64,000 nucleotides of DNA from Neurospora tetrasperma FGSC 2508 (lineage: Eukaryota > Ascomycota > Sordariomycetes > Sordariales > Sordariaceae), in contig NW_009799179.1 of the NCBI RefSeq assembly GCF_000213175.1, forward strand, positions 3,256,723-3,320,722. Direction: 5' to 3'. Made by a program: the position numbers and the translations under genes. The notes under the pieces were generated by a model that worked only from the letters and a program-made list of their open reading frames with translations, did not search any database and was not told the origin of the DNA. The stretch's first letter is position 1. Every line of letters starts with the position of its first letter. This document shows positions 13,315-25,410 of the stretch, in pieces.

Positions 13315-14934
13315 GCAGCTCGCTTCAACATGGATGGAAAGCAACTCGATGACATCTTGGCATCTCTCATGTCTCCTTGTTCTCATCATTGTCTGTCTAT
13401 GCTCTACATATCCTCTTTCTACAAGGGTTGCGGCCGGGCCGAGCTTTCTCAAGATTGGTTTCACTGGCCGCGGAGCACAAGGCTGCAGAGTGCCCACTGC
13501 AGAGCCCCAGCAGCTTTTTTAGTACTGAGTGGCTCCCCTTTGGCGCATCAATCATCACGAGCTGCACGCCATAGTGCGTTTGCATGCCCGCCTGCATATC
13601 AACGCAGCAGCCTCTCACCGTCGGTCTCGACATGCCATCACTAATATCAACCATTCCAACGGTTGGTCGATGACCGTACGCTTTTCCCCCGGTCGTTCTT
13701 CGGCCTTTGAATCAACCCAAGCGACAATCCTGCCGCATCACGATGGCTACCACCACTCATCCAGTCTTTTGGAACACAATGTACCAGCTGGGCCCGAGGG
13801 AACTTCAATCACAACCTCCGCGAGCTTGAGCTCCGGATCCAGCTGGCTGCATTTCGACATTGTACCACCACATAATACCGACCTTTTAATCAATGACTAC
13901 TCTCGCTAATTCTTCCGATTTGGAATGACGATTCAACGAGCATTGCGAAAACCACCAATTTTCTCTAATTTTTTTTTGTTTTTGTTTTTGTATCTGGGAA
14001 CTGTATCACTATCACTAGGGAGCATGGGCATCGGCGTCAGACATCACCATGGTCGCTGGTACGGGCATTGGCTGGGGGGTAATGGGGGGCATGGAAGGAA
14101 TCGGAAGGGGGTTTTTGGGCGGGTCTGGGAACTCATTGGGAAGGTGTTTTTCTGTAGTCGGTCTTCCGACATTCACATGTACTACCGCAACTTGATACCA
14201 CGAGCACTTTGAGTGCCTCACTCTCTGAACGGATCGGTTTTTAACCACCCGAATACCACAATCATTCAGTGATCTACCATTATGCGATTCTCTTTGGCTC
14301 CTCATCATGTGAATTCCAATGTATCTGGATGCGGGAAACAGGAATTTAATTGACATGTCCTTGTACTCCTGGGCCCACAATCCAGAGATCAGAATAATCT
14401 TTCGTGAAACACGAATTGAATTGTCCACCCTCCCATCAATCGCATATCGAAACCGAGATCGCTCTCTTACAATTCCATGAACTGGATGACCTGCATGCGT
14501 TGTTCATTCCTCCTCATCCCTTTCTTTTCTTTCACTGAAACTGAAGCCCGTCTGCCGTCAGAGAGTGGGGAGAACCAGGTCACACTCAGTTTCTGCATAC
14601 AATGCAAAATAAAGCCAAGGGTCATCTCCACACTCATGTGCTACAATACGGTACTGGTCTCGGACGAGGGTCGAGACCCGGTCTCAGCTCGAATTACATC
14701 ATTGCAATGGGGTCCAAGTAAAATATCTGCTGGCCCGGGTGACTTTGGAGAAGGGTAGGATGGAGAAGCATGGGGAGAACAGCCACCATCAACTTATCGG
14801 AAAGAATTTTTCTCTGGAAATTTTTTCAACACCAGCCTCGGAATTTCGCGATCAAAGAGATAAGGGCACGCGCGACAACGTAGCTACTAGGGTAAAGCGC
14901 GCAAAAGCAAGGAATTGCTGAATGCCGATGGGGC

Positions 14935-14961
<27 letters not shown>
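14935..14961. repeat. Poly-T homopolymer (about 27 T)
   Basis: An uninterrupted T run. Read on the minus strand it is a poly-A tract of the kind left by retroposition, but no AATAAA-like signal or target duplication can be matched around it. Confidence 0.8.
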
Positions 14962-14966
<5 letters not shown>

Positions 14967-15396
14967 AGCTGGAGCTCGTGAGGTGGTAATGGGCAGATGC
15001 AAGATAGGGTATGTCGGCGAGTACGGAGACCGACTGAAGGACAGACTCAGATATGGTCGCCGATGAAAGGATGAGATCTGAGACTTGCATCCTTCAGAGA
15101 TGGATATCGCCAGATTTTCGGTGTTTGTTACACCTCCGAGAAACAGAGCCGATTGTCTATTTTCTTCACACTAGCTTCATGTTCAATGAAGCACTACAGT
15201 CTTACGAGGTCATCAACACACCACAAGTTTTGTCAGTCTGATTCATTCTTACGTTCCTATGAACTCTACGTTACTTCACTTGTCGTCGACCATTGTTTTG
15301 ACTTTTACAGATCACGAATCTCCGATGAAACTGCCGGATAATGCCTGCTCATTGTTTACTCTCGACCCATCCGCTCCGAGAATTCTGCCCTCTCTT

Positions 15397-15412
15397 CCCC
15401 CCCCCCCCCCCC
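15397..15412. repeat. Poly-C homopolymer (16 C)
   Basis: Sixteen consecutive C within a pyrimidine-rich stretch. Long G/C homopolymers are unusual in such genomes. The exact length may be an assembly uncertainty. Confidence 0.8.
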
Positions 15413-17968
15413 TAACATGTACCCTACCTCTCCTGTAACTTCCCCAGAAAGGTGGAGGAGGAAGCGAGCGAGGCTTTGAGGTTTAAACATGACAAAACGT
15501 CAGTATTCGGCTACGAATACCACCTCGCGATGGCACGCAAAACTTTGCCAAGCAACATGTTCGGAGGACGGTGTTGCGGCTTATTAATGCAGCAAGCCTG
15601 AAGCAGCTGTCCAAACCGACGCTGTTGTTGTATCGTGCGTAAGAGAAAGCGACAGGCTGCCATGACTTTTACCATTTGCTTTCCCCATCAAGAGGTCATC
15701 CTAATACCCTCCCCCCGCCCCCATGTCCCCTTTAGCGCAGCCGCGTTGCCGAAGGATCCCATCTCAATTCAAGAAAGAGGAGACTCCGTCTTCTTGGCGT
15801 CCAACTTGGTGATGGCACCGCGCAACAATGGTCTTGGCCTCAGCTCACCAAGGAAGAGTCGTGTAAAATGAAGGGGAGTAGTATGTATGGAGAAAGTCGA
15901 CAAACGATAACGGTAATAATGGGAGCCGAGGACAAAAGTCTCGGAGACTGCGCTTAAGTGCGTGATATTTGCCTAGGGGGGGTGTTACGATCTTCTCCAT
16001 ACTGTCGAGACCCATCGCTGTCTCTTTACGTGGTGGGTATTGCTGCGTGTTGTACAGTACACGACAATCGTTTTCTTGATGAAACGCAATCTCTATGCAC
16101 CTCATTCACGTTGGGCTTGTGGAGGAGCAGACATGATGATCTCTTGATCGAAGATCCATTAGCAGATGGCATAAACAATTCTCCCCCATCAAACTGTGCC
16201 GATGCATTCATCTTCAGCGTTGTTCTCTTTCCAAGATCTTCTCTGTCCATCCATACTACCTTCCCCTCCTCTCTGCCCCCCCTGTTCCTGAAGTTTCCCT
16301 TCCTTCCTTGCTCTGTTCGGCGTTTGATACTGATCGCGTGGACAGGAAACGAGCCTGGTAACCGCGCATCGCGCGCCTGTGGCCTCTTCGGTGACTTGGC
16401 CAGTGAGATCTTGGTCATACGGGTATAGGATATGCACGATATAGAGAGATATCAAGACAGAGTTGTATTCGTGACAACATTTTCTCCTTTCTTACGACCT
16501 TAGCACATGGGTTTTATAGTATTGCCATTCCCTTGATTGCTATGATGCCATAGCCACTTCATGACAAAAGCCAAGTGATGATATGATGGTTGCTTTTTTT
16601 TCCCCTTCTTTCTTTTTTTCAGCCGCGGTAGACGATGAGGTTGAACTTTGATTTATTCCCCAAAATTCGCAACGCCCAATGTTACCCGTCCAATGAAGGG
16701 ATCCGATCCTTCCCGTTGCTACTACGCGTACCTGACATGAAGACCGTATGTGGCAGCATATGGCTACTATGCGCAGCGCTGGAAAGGGGAGCATCGATCT
16801 ACACTGTATAGATGCCCTACTAGCATATGTAGGGTCAAGGAGGAAATTAACCAGAGGCGAATACACCAAAAACACAAGATCCTCACTGGCCACAAGGTCT
16901 CTTTCCAACGACCGAAGGGAAATCTAGCTGACAGGAGTTGTTTCGAATCTTGGCGTGATGTGCACGCAGCGTAATATTCACATTTCATTTCTCTCCGACC
17001 TACACAACAGGTTTGATATGAGCGAATTGCCATGGATATTTCGGGATCTCGCTTGCCGTTGTATGATCGCGCCAGACTCCAGAGGAGTACCAGGAGACGT
17101 GCTAAGCTCGAAGCAACCGCGGATGGTAACCTGGGTACCTCTTCAGTGCTCTCCAGGCATGCATGTGGGAAAGTAGATCCACAACCATCATGACGCGCTC
17201 CAGCAAAAATTCAAAACCACCTTTCCAAACCCGATACTCCGATGCATCTTTGCAAGTTGCACCGTCGGAGATGCATGCCGAACAAAGATGGGCACGACGT
17301 AGGAAAGATAACGACAATGACAAGGAATGACGAGAAAAGCACAAGAGAAAGTGGAGGCCGAAGACGGTCGGTGTGTCTCAGACGTCGGAAACAATGAAGC
17401 CGCTGATACCGATGGGGATTGCTGTATCATTCATTGATCCTGTTTTTCCTTCTCGGCATATCTCACGTTTGAAAAAGACCCCATCTCCAACAAAACAGAG
17501 TCCTACGCAGTACAAATGTAGATGGGAAGGGCAAGATGGAGCAGGGATGTTGTTGACTTGTTGTCATGCTTTCAAGAGTGGAATTCCATCGGAGAATTTG
17601 CGACCTATGCGAACGGTATCCGCATATTCATGCACCAAGGGAAGAACCCTTATTTTTTTGTTTTTGTTTTGCCTTGTGTGCTTGTGTTGAATTGACAAAT
17701 CAGAAGGACGAGAGCGCATTTCTATGAAGACAGCACACGTGCGCACCACACGTTGTTGAACACAAGAGAAAATTGCAAGGCGGTCTGTGACTGGCTGAGT
17801 GATTACGTTCTGCGCTTCTAGATTTCTCGGGCATACCCGCTACCCGCCCCTGTCTCTTTTGTGTTAAGTTCATGTTGTGAATTTCAAAGTTGTGCAGTGT
17901 GGGAATGCAACAGCCGAGGCAAACCTAAAATAGGGCGTCGATCATCATCTGGTCGTTCGAAAAGGCTA

Positions 17969-20900
17969 ACTGGCAAGACCCGAAATGCTCCCTAGCAAGA
18001 CCCCCCCACATCTACCGCTGAGTAAGCCCAGCTAGCCAACTACCCGCCTAGTATACTACACTAGCGTATTACTACCCAACCGCCGCCGTCGATACGCACC
18101 CTCTATTCACGATAGTTAGCATCGTACAATTGAATAAGGGTATTGCAAGACAATACTCTAACGTTTAACGATATTTTACAACAATTATCTTATTATTTTT
18201 ATTATTATTTTATAGAGTATTATTAATATCGTAGTATCTTACCGCGTTTATTAACATACCTCGCCCGCCCGCCCGCCTGCCCAAGTAAGTCAAAAGCCCA
18301 ACCGATTAAAATAACTAGTACTAACAGTATTTAACTAAAATCCCCAGCCAAAATAACCTCAACCCCAACTCAAACAATTACTCCCAACTACTATACTCCT
18401 CCCCTTACTAAATTTCTATTACTATTAATCCAACGCCAGCTATACAAAAGAACGCAATTACTATAGTCTCCCAGCAAGTGCGCCGCCGTTAAATAGCGGT
18501 CTCCAACTCCTTTACTAATTAGACTAGGGAAATTACTATTTACCTCCCCTAATTATAATATTCTAATCGCCGCATTTAATTCGCTACAAAATTATTACGT
18601 ACAATAGGGATTTACAATTATCTCGCGCGCTAGTACTAAAAGTAAAAAGAAGGGAAATAAAAGTATTATTATACATATTAATTATCACTATATATACGGC
18701 CGTATTTATATAGCAACCGAATAAAGTATTTGAAATACTACTTTACAGCGTCTCGATTACCCGTACTAAGCAAGAATTATATTATAGAAAAGATAAGGTA
18801 GTAAATAGTTCGCTAAAGAGACTAATAACTCTTATAATTACGACGTTAATATTGCTAACCTCGTTAATTACCTATTTTATCTATAATAAATATATTGTAA
18901 TTATAAGGAGGCTATTAATATTACTATTAAACAATTATTTAATATTATTAAAATAATTGCCTATTAAATTACTTATTACCTTAACAAAACACTAAATTAT
19001 AATAACGTAAATAAGAACAACGCTACCGCCATCTAATAAACTAACCGTAATAATCTATTTAAAGAATTACATAATCTTCGAATCCCTATTACAACTAAGA
19101 AGGTATTGAATATTCAATAGTATATTCGCTATATAAAGTATAATCCTTATACTTTGACTAAAATACTTATCGACCTACTAGAATAATATAAGGACTAGTA
19201 TAGTATATAGCACTTTATTAACTACTATAAGTAATATATTATACGAATATTTTAGACCTTTAATTAGTATATTAAAATATAGAAGAAAAATCCTTATATA
19301 TTACTAATTAATAATACGTATAAAGTAAACAAATCCAATACTTTTATATATTCTTCTATTATTATATAAATAAATCCATCCGTTATATTACTCCTATAAA
19401 TTAAGCTGGGAATCTATACTAACTCCCTTTTTTTTTTTTTATAAATTAACTAATTCAATTTCCTCCTTCTTAATATTATTAATATTAATACACTAAATTA
19501 TAATTTCAATATTAACTTTGGTCTCTTAAATAGAGAAAATTAAAACAACTTCAAATAGCAATTTAACTATTTAAAGAATCTTTAAAATAATTACAAAATT
19601 CCTACCCCCAATATAATTATTAGTAATTTTAATAGAAGGTTTAAAAAGACGGCTATAATTACTTACCCAAAGGTACCGCACCAACTCTATATATAGTACG
19701 TTATGAAGAATGTAAATTATTATATTAAAAAGAAGTAGGTATAATTAAATAGTATTAAACTAACCCCGGCCGCTAATATACTAAATCCCCTACTAATTAC
19801 TTAGGACTTAAATAACAGCGGCCCTAATTGTTATAGCATGGCTAGATAGGCTCCTAAAGTACTAGCTACTAGACAATAGAGTACTGGCCTTACGGCACTA
19901 TAGTACATTAGATAGAATGAGGCTTATGTTCTTATCGATAGTTAGCCGGATTAAGAAGGCGGCGTCCGCTGGCAGAATCTAGACTTATATGTCCGATTCC
20001 GAATGCCTTTGTTTGTATACCTTACCTTCCTTCTTTATACTTAATATTACTTTGATTTGTGGCTTCTAGTCTTGTAGTTTATCTCTCGTAGAATTACGCT
20101 TTTATACTAATCTTCTATTATATTAAAGTCCCGCTACTACTAATAAAAACGACGACCCTAATAAACATTTTAATAATAATTTAAAGGAGGAAAATCTGGA
20201 TAAATTCAATAATACTGCCGCTACTACTAATTTTATACAACGATTAAATAATAGGCAGGGAGTTCGTAAAGTAATTGATAAACTGCTAATTAAAATTATC
20301 GTTCTATATAATTATAAAATCCCTATTTTTAATCCAATTCGTCGATTCTATTAAAATTCGTATAAGGGGTTCTAAAAGGCGTAGAAATAGGTAATTTATA
20401 TTAATAATAAAAGTTACTTTAAATGGGTATAATATTTATTATACTATAAATTTAGAAGATAGATTAATATACCCCCCTTTTTCTATAATAAATTATATAC
20501 TCTATTCGCTAATAATTACATTTCTTTACAATTCTTCTCGCCTATCTTTATAAATATTACCTCCTATAAATTAACGAATTTAGTAATTATATTATTTCGA
20601 AGTATAGAAACTATAATATTAAATTAACCAGCCGAATCGAATTTATATATAAAGCTATTAAACGCATCTTTAAAAACCGTCTCTCGTCTTTAAACTAATT
20701 ATATAAATATATATAAACTTCCTACCACTTATAATAATAGAAGTTTAAAATTAAATATATTAAAATAAAGTAAAAGATTTTATTTAAGTATAAAAAAATA
20801 GGAATATTTAATAATTTAGTATTAAAGGTATATAAAATTATTTAAATCTTCCCTAATAATTTTTAGGTCTCTTCTGATAATCTCTAAGTCCTATCCTACT

Positions 20901-22360
20901 AACTATTCCCTCTTATTTAAATTGTACTATATATATTTAAATTACTATAGTATTAATACTGTTATATATATAATAATTAGTTTAGAGACCCAATTTAAGA
21001 CCTAGATTTAAATTATAAAAAAGAATTTACTATATAATATAATTTACTTTATAAATACTTTATATTGAAATTACTATAAATAAATCTATTACGGATATTA
21101 TTTAAAAATAATATAAATATATACTAGTAACTAAATAGGTCAATAATAGAAATTAAGTACCGTACCTACGCTATCCAAAACCCTACTACTTTATTTAGCC
21201 GCCGGTGTAAAATAGTTATCCCCAACCCAAACCTTATTAATTATATACGTAGAATAACAAAGTACAACCTTATAAACTTAGAAGTTTACGAACTATATAA
21301 TTTAGAGGGTAATTAAATACTACTTCTCTAACCTACCGCATTTATCGACCGTAACTAGTATAATAACAACTGTATCCTATTTTATAATAAAGATAAAATA
21401 CTCCGCCGAATAATATTATAAAATATAAGAGGGAGGGTACTAACTTCTATACCTTACTACTAGAAATAGCCCTATAGTAAAAGTAATAGAGGAGGAGACA
21501 CTTAATAAGTGATAATATAAGAACTAACGGTAGAAAATAGGGCTCTTACGCAGACAAATTTAAAAGCCTTCTACTAAAACTTCTTAGAGAATATTACCTT
21601 ATAAAGGATACTAGTATTAAAAGTACTACTAGTAACGGTTCTAACGGCTATAGTACCCCCCTAGCTAATTAGAACTCTAACTCCCTTACCCTCGCCTTTT
21701 TACCCTCCAACTCCCTTATAAAAAGCTTTAATACTCTCTCTATCTCTTTATCCCTAAGTCTAATAATAGCCGCTAATTTAATAATAACCGTCTTATAACT
21801 ATATACCAACTCCTACTAGCTCCAATCAATTTAATTATAAACTACTAGCTTTTATTAAATAGCTACCTCAATACTAGGATAGTCCGCTGCCTTCTAACTA
21901 ATAATAAGGGAAGGGATAAATTATATTAATAATGTAATATAAACGAGCTCCAACCCTTATAGCGCTACCTCTAATACTTCCAATATATTTATAGGGATAT
22001 ATAAAGGGAGCTCTCCAACCGCCTCCCCAATACTTATATAGCGGGTATTAAAGTTAGGGTAGGCACGTACACTCTAGGCAGCAAGTACAACCACAACTAG
22101 GCTAATATAGAGGATAGCAATATTATTAGCAACCTTAATATTAACCCCCTTAGTAATAGATAATTAATTAAATTAATGTCTCTAAATACCCTCACATAAA
22201 AAAGAATACTCCAAAACGTAGATCTAGTAATGCGCGGGCATTAATTCTATAGCTTCAATTGTATGTACACTGGCTGGCTGGGCAGGTGGTTGGCTGGCTG
22301 GGCTTACTCAGCGGTAGATGTGGGGGGGTCTTGCCAGGGAGCATTCTGGGTCTTGCTAGC
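17969..22360. mobile_element. RIP-mutated TIR DNA transposon (4.4 kb)
   Basis: Terminal inverted repeats of about 80 bp (17969-18048 and 22281-22360) share GGCAAGACCC near the tip, a second subterminal copy of that motif, and ATCTACCGCTGAGTAAGCCC further in. The element is flanked by TA on each side (17967-17968, 22361-22362). The two arms differ at about nine positions, all transitions. The interior is extremely AT-rich, poor in CpA and TpG and full of TpA, the product expected from RIP (CpA to TpA), and has no usable reading frame. The length suggests a formerly autonomous element. TA flanks fit Tc1/mariner-type insertion, but no transposase motif can be read, so the superfamily is uncertain. 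Such regions are normally heterochromatic and DNA-methylated in Neurospora. Confidence 0.85.
19800..20090. other. Less-mutated island inside the RIP element
   Basis: This stretch keeps CpA and TpG dinucleotides and a visibly higher GC content than the several hundred bases on either side. It may be a segment that RIP reached less, a later insertion, or DNA acquired by the transposon. It has no coding frame and no clear inverted ends. Confidence 0.45.
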
Positions 22361-22362
22361 TA

Positions 22363-22965
22363 GCGTTTTCTCTGGTCGTTGGTGCCGCAGGCAATTCTGA
22401 TGAGATGCTTAGTGTAGGGACCTTGCAAGGGCCAAGGCCCGTGCTTTTGCTCGCTTGTTTCCCCTTGAAAGTAGAAGTGGAAAAGGGGAGTTCTATCATG
22501 CTATCTACACGTGAGTTCGCGATTGTGCGGGGTGGGAATTTGCGGATGGGGACAACGAGAGCTCACGTCAGAGGGCGAACAAGGAGGGCTTCGTTGTCAC
22601 GTCCTGCTCTTAAACTTGCGACTGTTTCAGCCGGAATCAAACCATCCTATCGTATTTCGACCAATAGTCGACTGGGAAGATTTCAACCTTTTCTTTTGCT
22701 CAACATTACAATCCATTGATTAATCGCTATCAGGTACCCGCATAGGTTGCCTTGCTGGGGTTAGGTTGGTAACGTCTCTGTCGTAATCTCATCAATCTCG
22801 GCAGAGCTTCGATCCCCCCCCATCTCTTCCAACAAGCCCACCGGCATTTGACATACCCCACGATACGTGCCACAAGGTCCAACAACAACCGCCCATCCAT
22901 CAACATAACCACCCCATCCTTATAGGGCTATTCCCAATCCCTACCTGACCCTCCGAAGCAAATAA
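22363..22965. promoter_or_regulatory. Upstream region of sam37, next to RIP DNA
   Basis: Normal base composition resumes at the transposon edge, and about 600 bp separate it from the sam37 start codon. This interval must hold the promoter and 5' leader of sam37. Overlapping frames at 22405-22723 are not supported as genes. Confidence 0.5.
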
Positions 22966-24465
22966 ATGACGCTAGAGCTCCATGTCTGGGGCCCGGCTTT
23001 CGGCCTCCCCTCTATCGACGCCGAATGCCTTGCGACCGTTACGTACTTTGCGCAAACCCTGAGTGCCGCCGACTACCTGCTCGTACAGAGCAGCCCCTCT
23101 GCCGTTCCATCCCGTAAGCTCACCATATCCAGTGTCACTCAACCAGTCGCCATCTCAGACACACCCCAGCCCCGATTCCCTCCGACGGGCAAGTGCCCGC
23201 TCCATCCTCCCTCCGGCGCAATTTCATTCTCGTACGGTTGGCCCATGTCAATTCCATCAAGCTAACGGCCAAATCCCATTACTCTCGATACAGATCACCT
23301 CCCGGCACTCTACAACCCCTCCACGGTAACATGGATCTCCGGCTTCGACCCTATCGTCACCTATCTCTCCACCCTTCAACCACCCTCTTACCACCACCCT
23401 GACGTCACCACCCTCCCCTCACGCGTCTACGCCAACTCTCAAGCTTACAAGGCCCTCCTGACCTCCTCGGCCGCCCCGCTCCTTGCCCTGTCCCTCTATG
23501 TCTCCTCGGCCAACTACTCTGAAACCACCCGACCCGCCTACAGCGCCATTCTCCCGTTCCCCTTACCGTGGACAGAGCCGCTCGCCGTGCGGGCCGCCAT
23601 GGCCGCGCGCGCGGCGCACCTGGGTATGAGCAGCTTGGACACGGACGCGGAGATGGAGCGGCTGGAGAAGGAGGAGCGGGAGCGCGAGGCTGCGGGTTGG
23701 GTGCAGATCCCGAAGGCGTTGAGGAAGGCGGTCGGCGGGCAAAATAGCGGTGTCAAGGGCCAGTTGAGTCCAGAGATGAAGAGGAGGATCAAGTTGGAGG
23801 GGCTGGCGGCGGAGGTGTTTGATGTGCTTGGGGAAGTTGATCTCCTGGAAGAAGAGGACGGGGAGGAGGGGGAGGAGGAGGCTAAAGAGGGTGGTGCAAG
23901 GATCAAGGTGACGTTGGAGACCAAGTGTCTTGCGTTTGCTTACCTGGCGCTCATGCTGCTTCCTGAGGTGCCGAGGCCTTGGTTGAAGGAAGTGTTGCAG
24001 AAAAAGTATGCCGGATTATGCAAGTTTGTGCTGGAGTACAGGAGGAAGACGTTCCCTGAGAGCGGCAAGGTGCTGCCGTGGGCAGATAGGGAGAGTGATC
24101 CCGCTGTCAGTGCCTGCGATTCGGCGCTCAGTATCGTTGGGCGGTTTGTGAGGGCCGTGGTTGACGATATCCCAATGCTTGGACGGGAATGGAGCAGGTG
24201 GTGGGCGTTGAGGCAAAGAAGGGTAGCTGAAGAGAACTCTACCGAGACACAGCTCGTTATAAGGAGAAGCGTTGGTGAAAGTGAACGCAGTCTTTTGCTG
24301 GCTGGTGCCGGGTTGACTCTGCTGGCTATCAACGTTGTCGGCCTTGGTATTTACTGGTACCGATACCGAGGGTTGCTGGGCGCGCCGTTGCAGACGTGGC
24401 ATAGGCCACTGGTAGGCTTGGGTAGCTTTGGAGCGGCAGGAGCCATGTTCGCTGGTCTTGCATGA
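22966..24465 (+). CDS. sam37: Sam37/Tob37, metaxin-like SAM (TOB) subunit
   Basis: This is a subunit of the sorting and assembly machinery of the mitochondrial outer membrane, which inserts beta-barrel proteins such as porin and Tom40. Exon 1 (22966-23113) encodes the diagnostic metaxin/Sam37 N-terminus MTLELHVWGPAFGLPSIDAE, part of the GST-like N-domain. A 180-bp intron (GTAAGC donor, GCTAAC branch, ACAG acceptor, 23114-23293) joins it to exon 2 (23294-24465), which resumes with LPALYNPSTVTWISGF, the matching second half of that domain. The product is 439 residues, normal for fungal Sam37. A charged middle section carries an acidic EEEDGEEGEEE run near residue 240. Two hydrophobic segments close the protein (about 382-405 and 423-439), fitting a C-terminal membrane anchor. 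Intron retention would keep the frame open for 99 codons only. The gene starts 600 bp from the RIP-mutated transposon. Confidence 0.9.
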
Positions 24466-25410
24466 AGACGTTGAGGGTTGAGAACCTTAGGGGAGTGTAT
24501 GATACGTGCCTATGATCAAAACTTGGAATGATACCAGAACAGATGCGGATACCCAATGGGAAAGCGATACAGGGTGAAGTTGGTTACAGCAAAGAAGATC
24601 CCATACGATGCATCCTAAAGCTCATGCGCAATTGATGCCATTCAGCAGATAATCAATGGTAATTGAGTGATGTAAATGAAAGAGGAAAAAGAGATCATTG
24701 ACAGACGACCACAGTTCAATAATCCCCTATAGAAAAAGGGGGAAAAAAGGAGAAAAGGATTATTGAATATATATATGTATACCAAGAAAAGGAGAGGGGG
24801 GAGGTGATCATCGAAACGTACAGAGTTGGAAAGCAGCAACCTCAACCAAACGGTCCTCACGCCAACCCTGAACTCACCCCAGGAGTCACTAGGCCTTCTT
24901 CTAAAATGCGAGTCTTTCTCTGGATTCATTCGTTCTCCGCTGACAACCCCAGATTATCTGTCTGGATATGTTCCAGTCTGTCAGCGGCCTTCGCTTTTGG
25001 TCCCTACTCAACATGGCTTTACTTTACACTTAGCATGTGGACTTGCCTTTCGGTTCCCTGTGGGTTTGATGAGCGCGAGTGGAGGAATGAGTTCGAAGGC
25101 TGCGTGCGTGCTTTACCACTGCACCAACAGCCCTCACGCTTCTGCGCGCTGGGAGTAAAGCATGAAAGGGGTAATCTTGAAAGGGCATGGACGACGCGGG
25201 CAGGCGGGAAGGGGTCGTATTTGCACCGTTGGAAGACGTGACGAATCGATGGATGTGTGCAAAGTGCCGAGATGATGTGGAGTGAGACAAAGTGCGAAAT
25301 CGGTGACATGATGACCATGAGTCTTTCGTTCGTTGATACTTGATAATAGTGATGTAAATAAACGTATTAAATGTTATGATACATTTGCCCTTGTGTTTGT
25401 TGCAGCCCTC
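24466..25410. other. Convergent intergenic region sam37 / gab1
   Basis: This is the shared 3' flank of two converging genes. Small overlapping frames (24804-25241 and others) have no recognisable product. Poly-A and poly-T tracts around 24640-24790 fit 3' untranslated sequence. Confidence 0.5.

Larger units (their letters stand above)
13315..17966. other. Gene-poor stretch, homopolymer tracts
   Basis: No frame with a recognisable product. A run of about 27 T at 14935-14961 and one of 16 C at 15397-15412 stand out. A polypyrimidine tract ending in CAG near 16594-16623 looks like an intron 3' end but no flanking exon can be supported. Possible 3' portions of the 13.2-kb transcription unit cannot be delimited. 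Confidence 0.45.
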
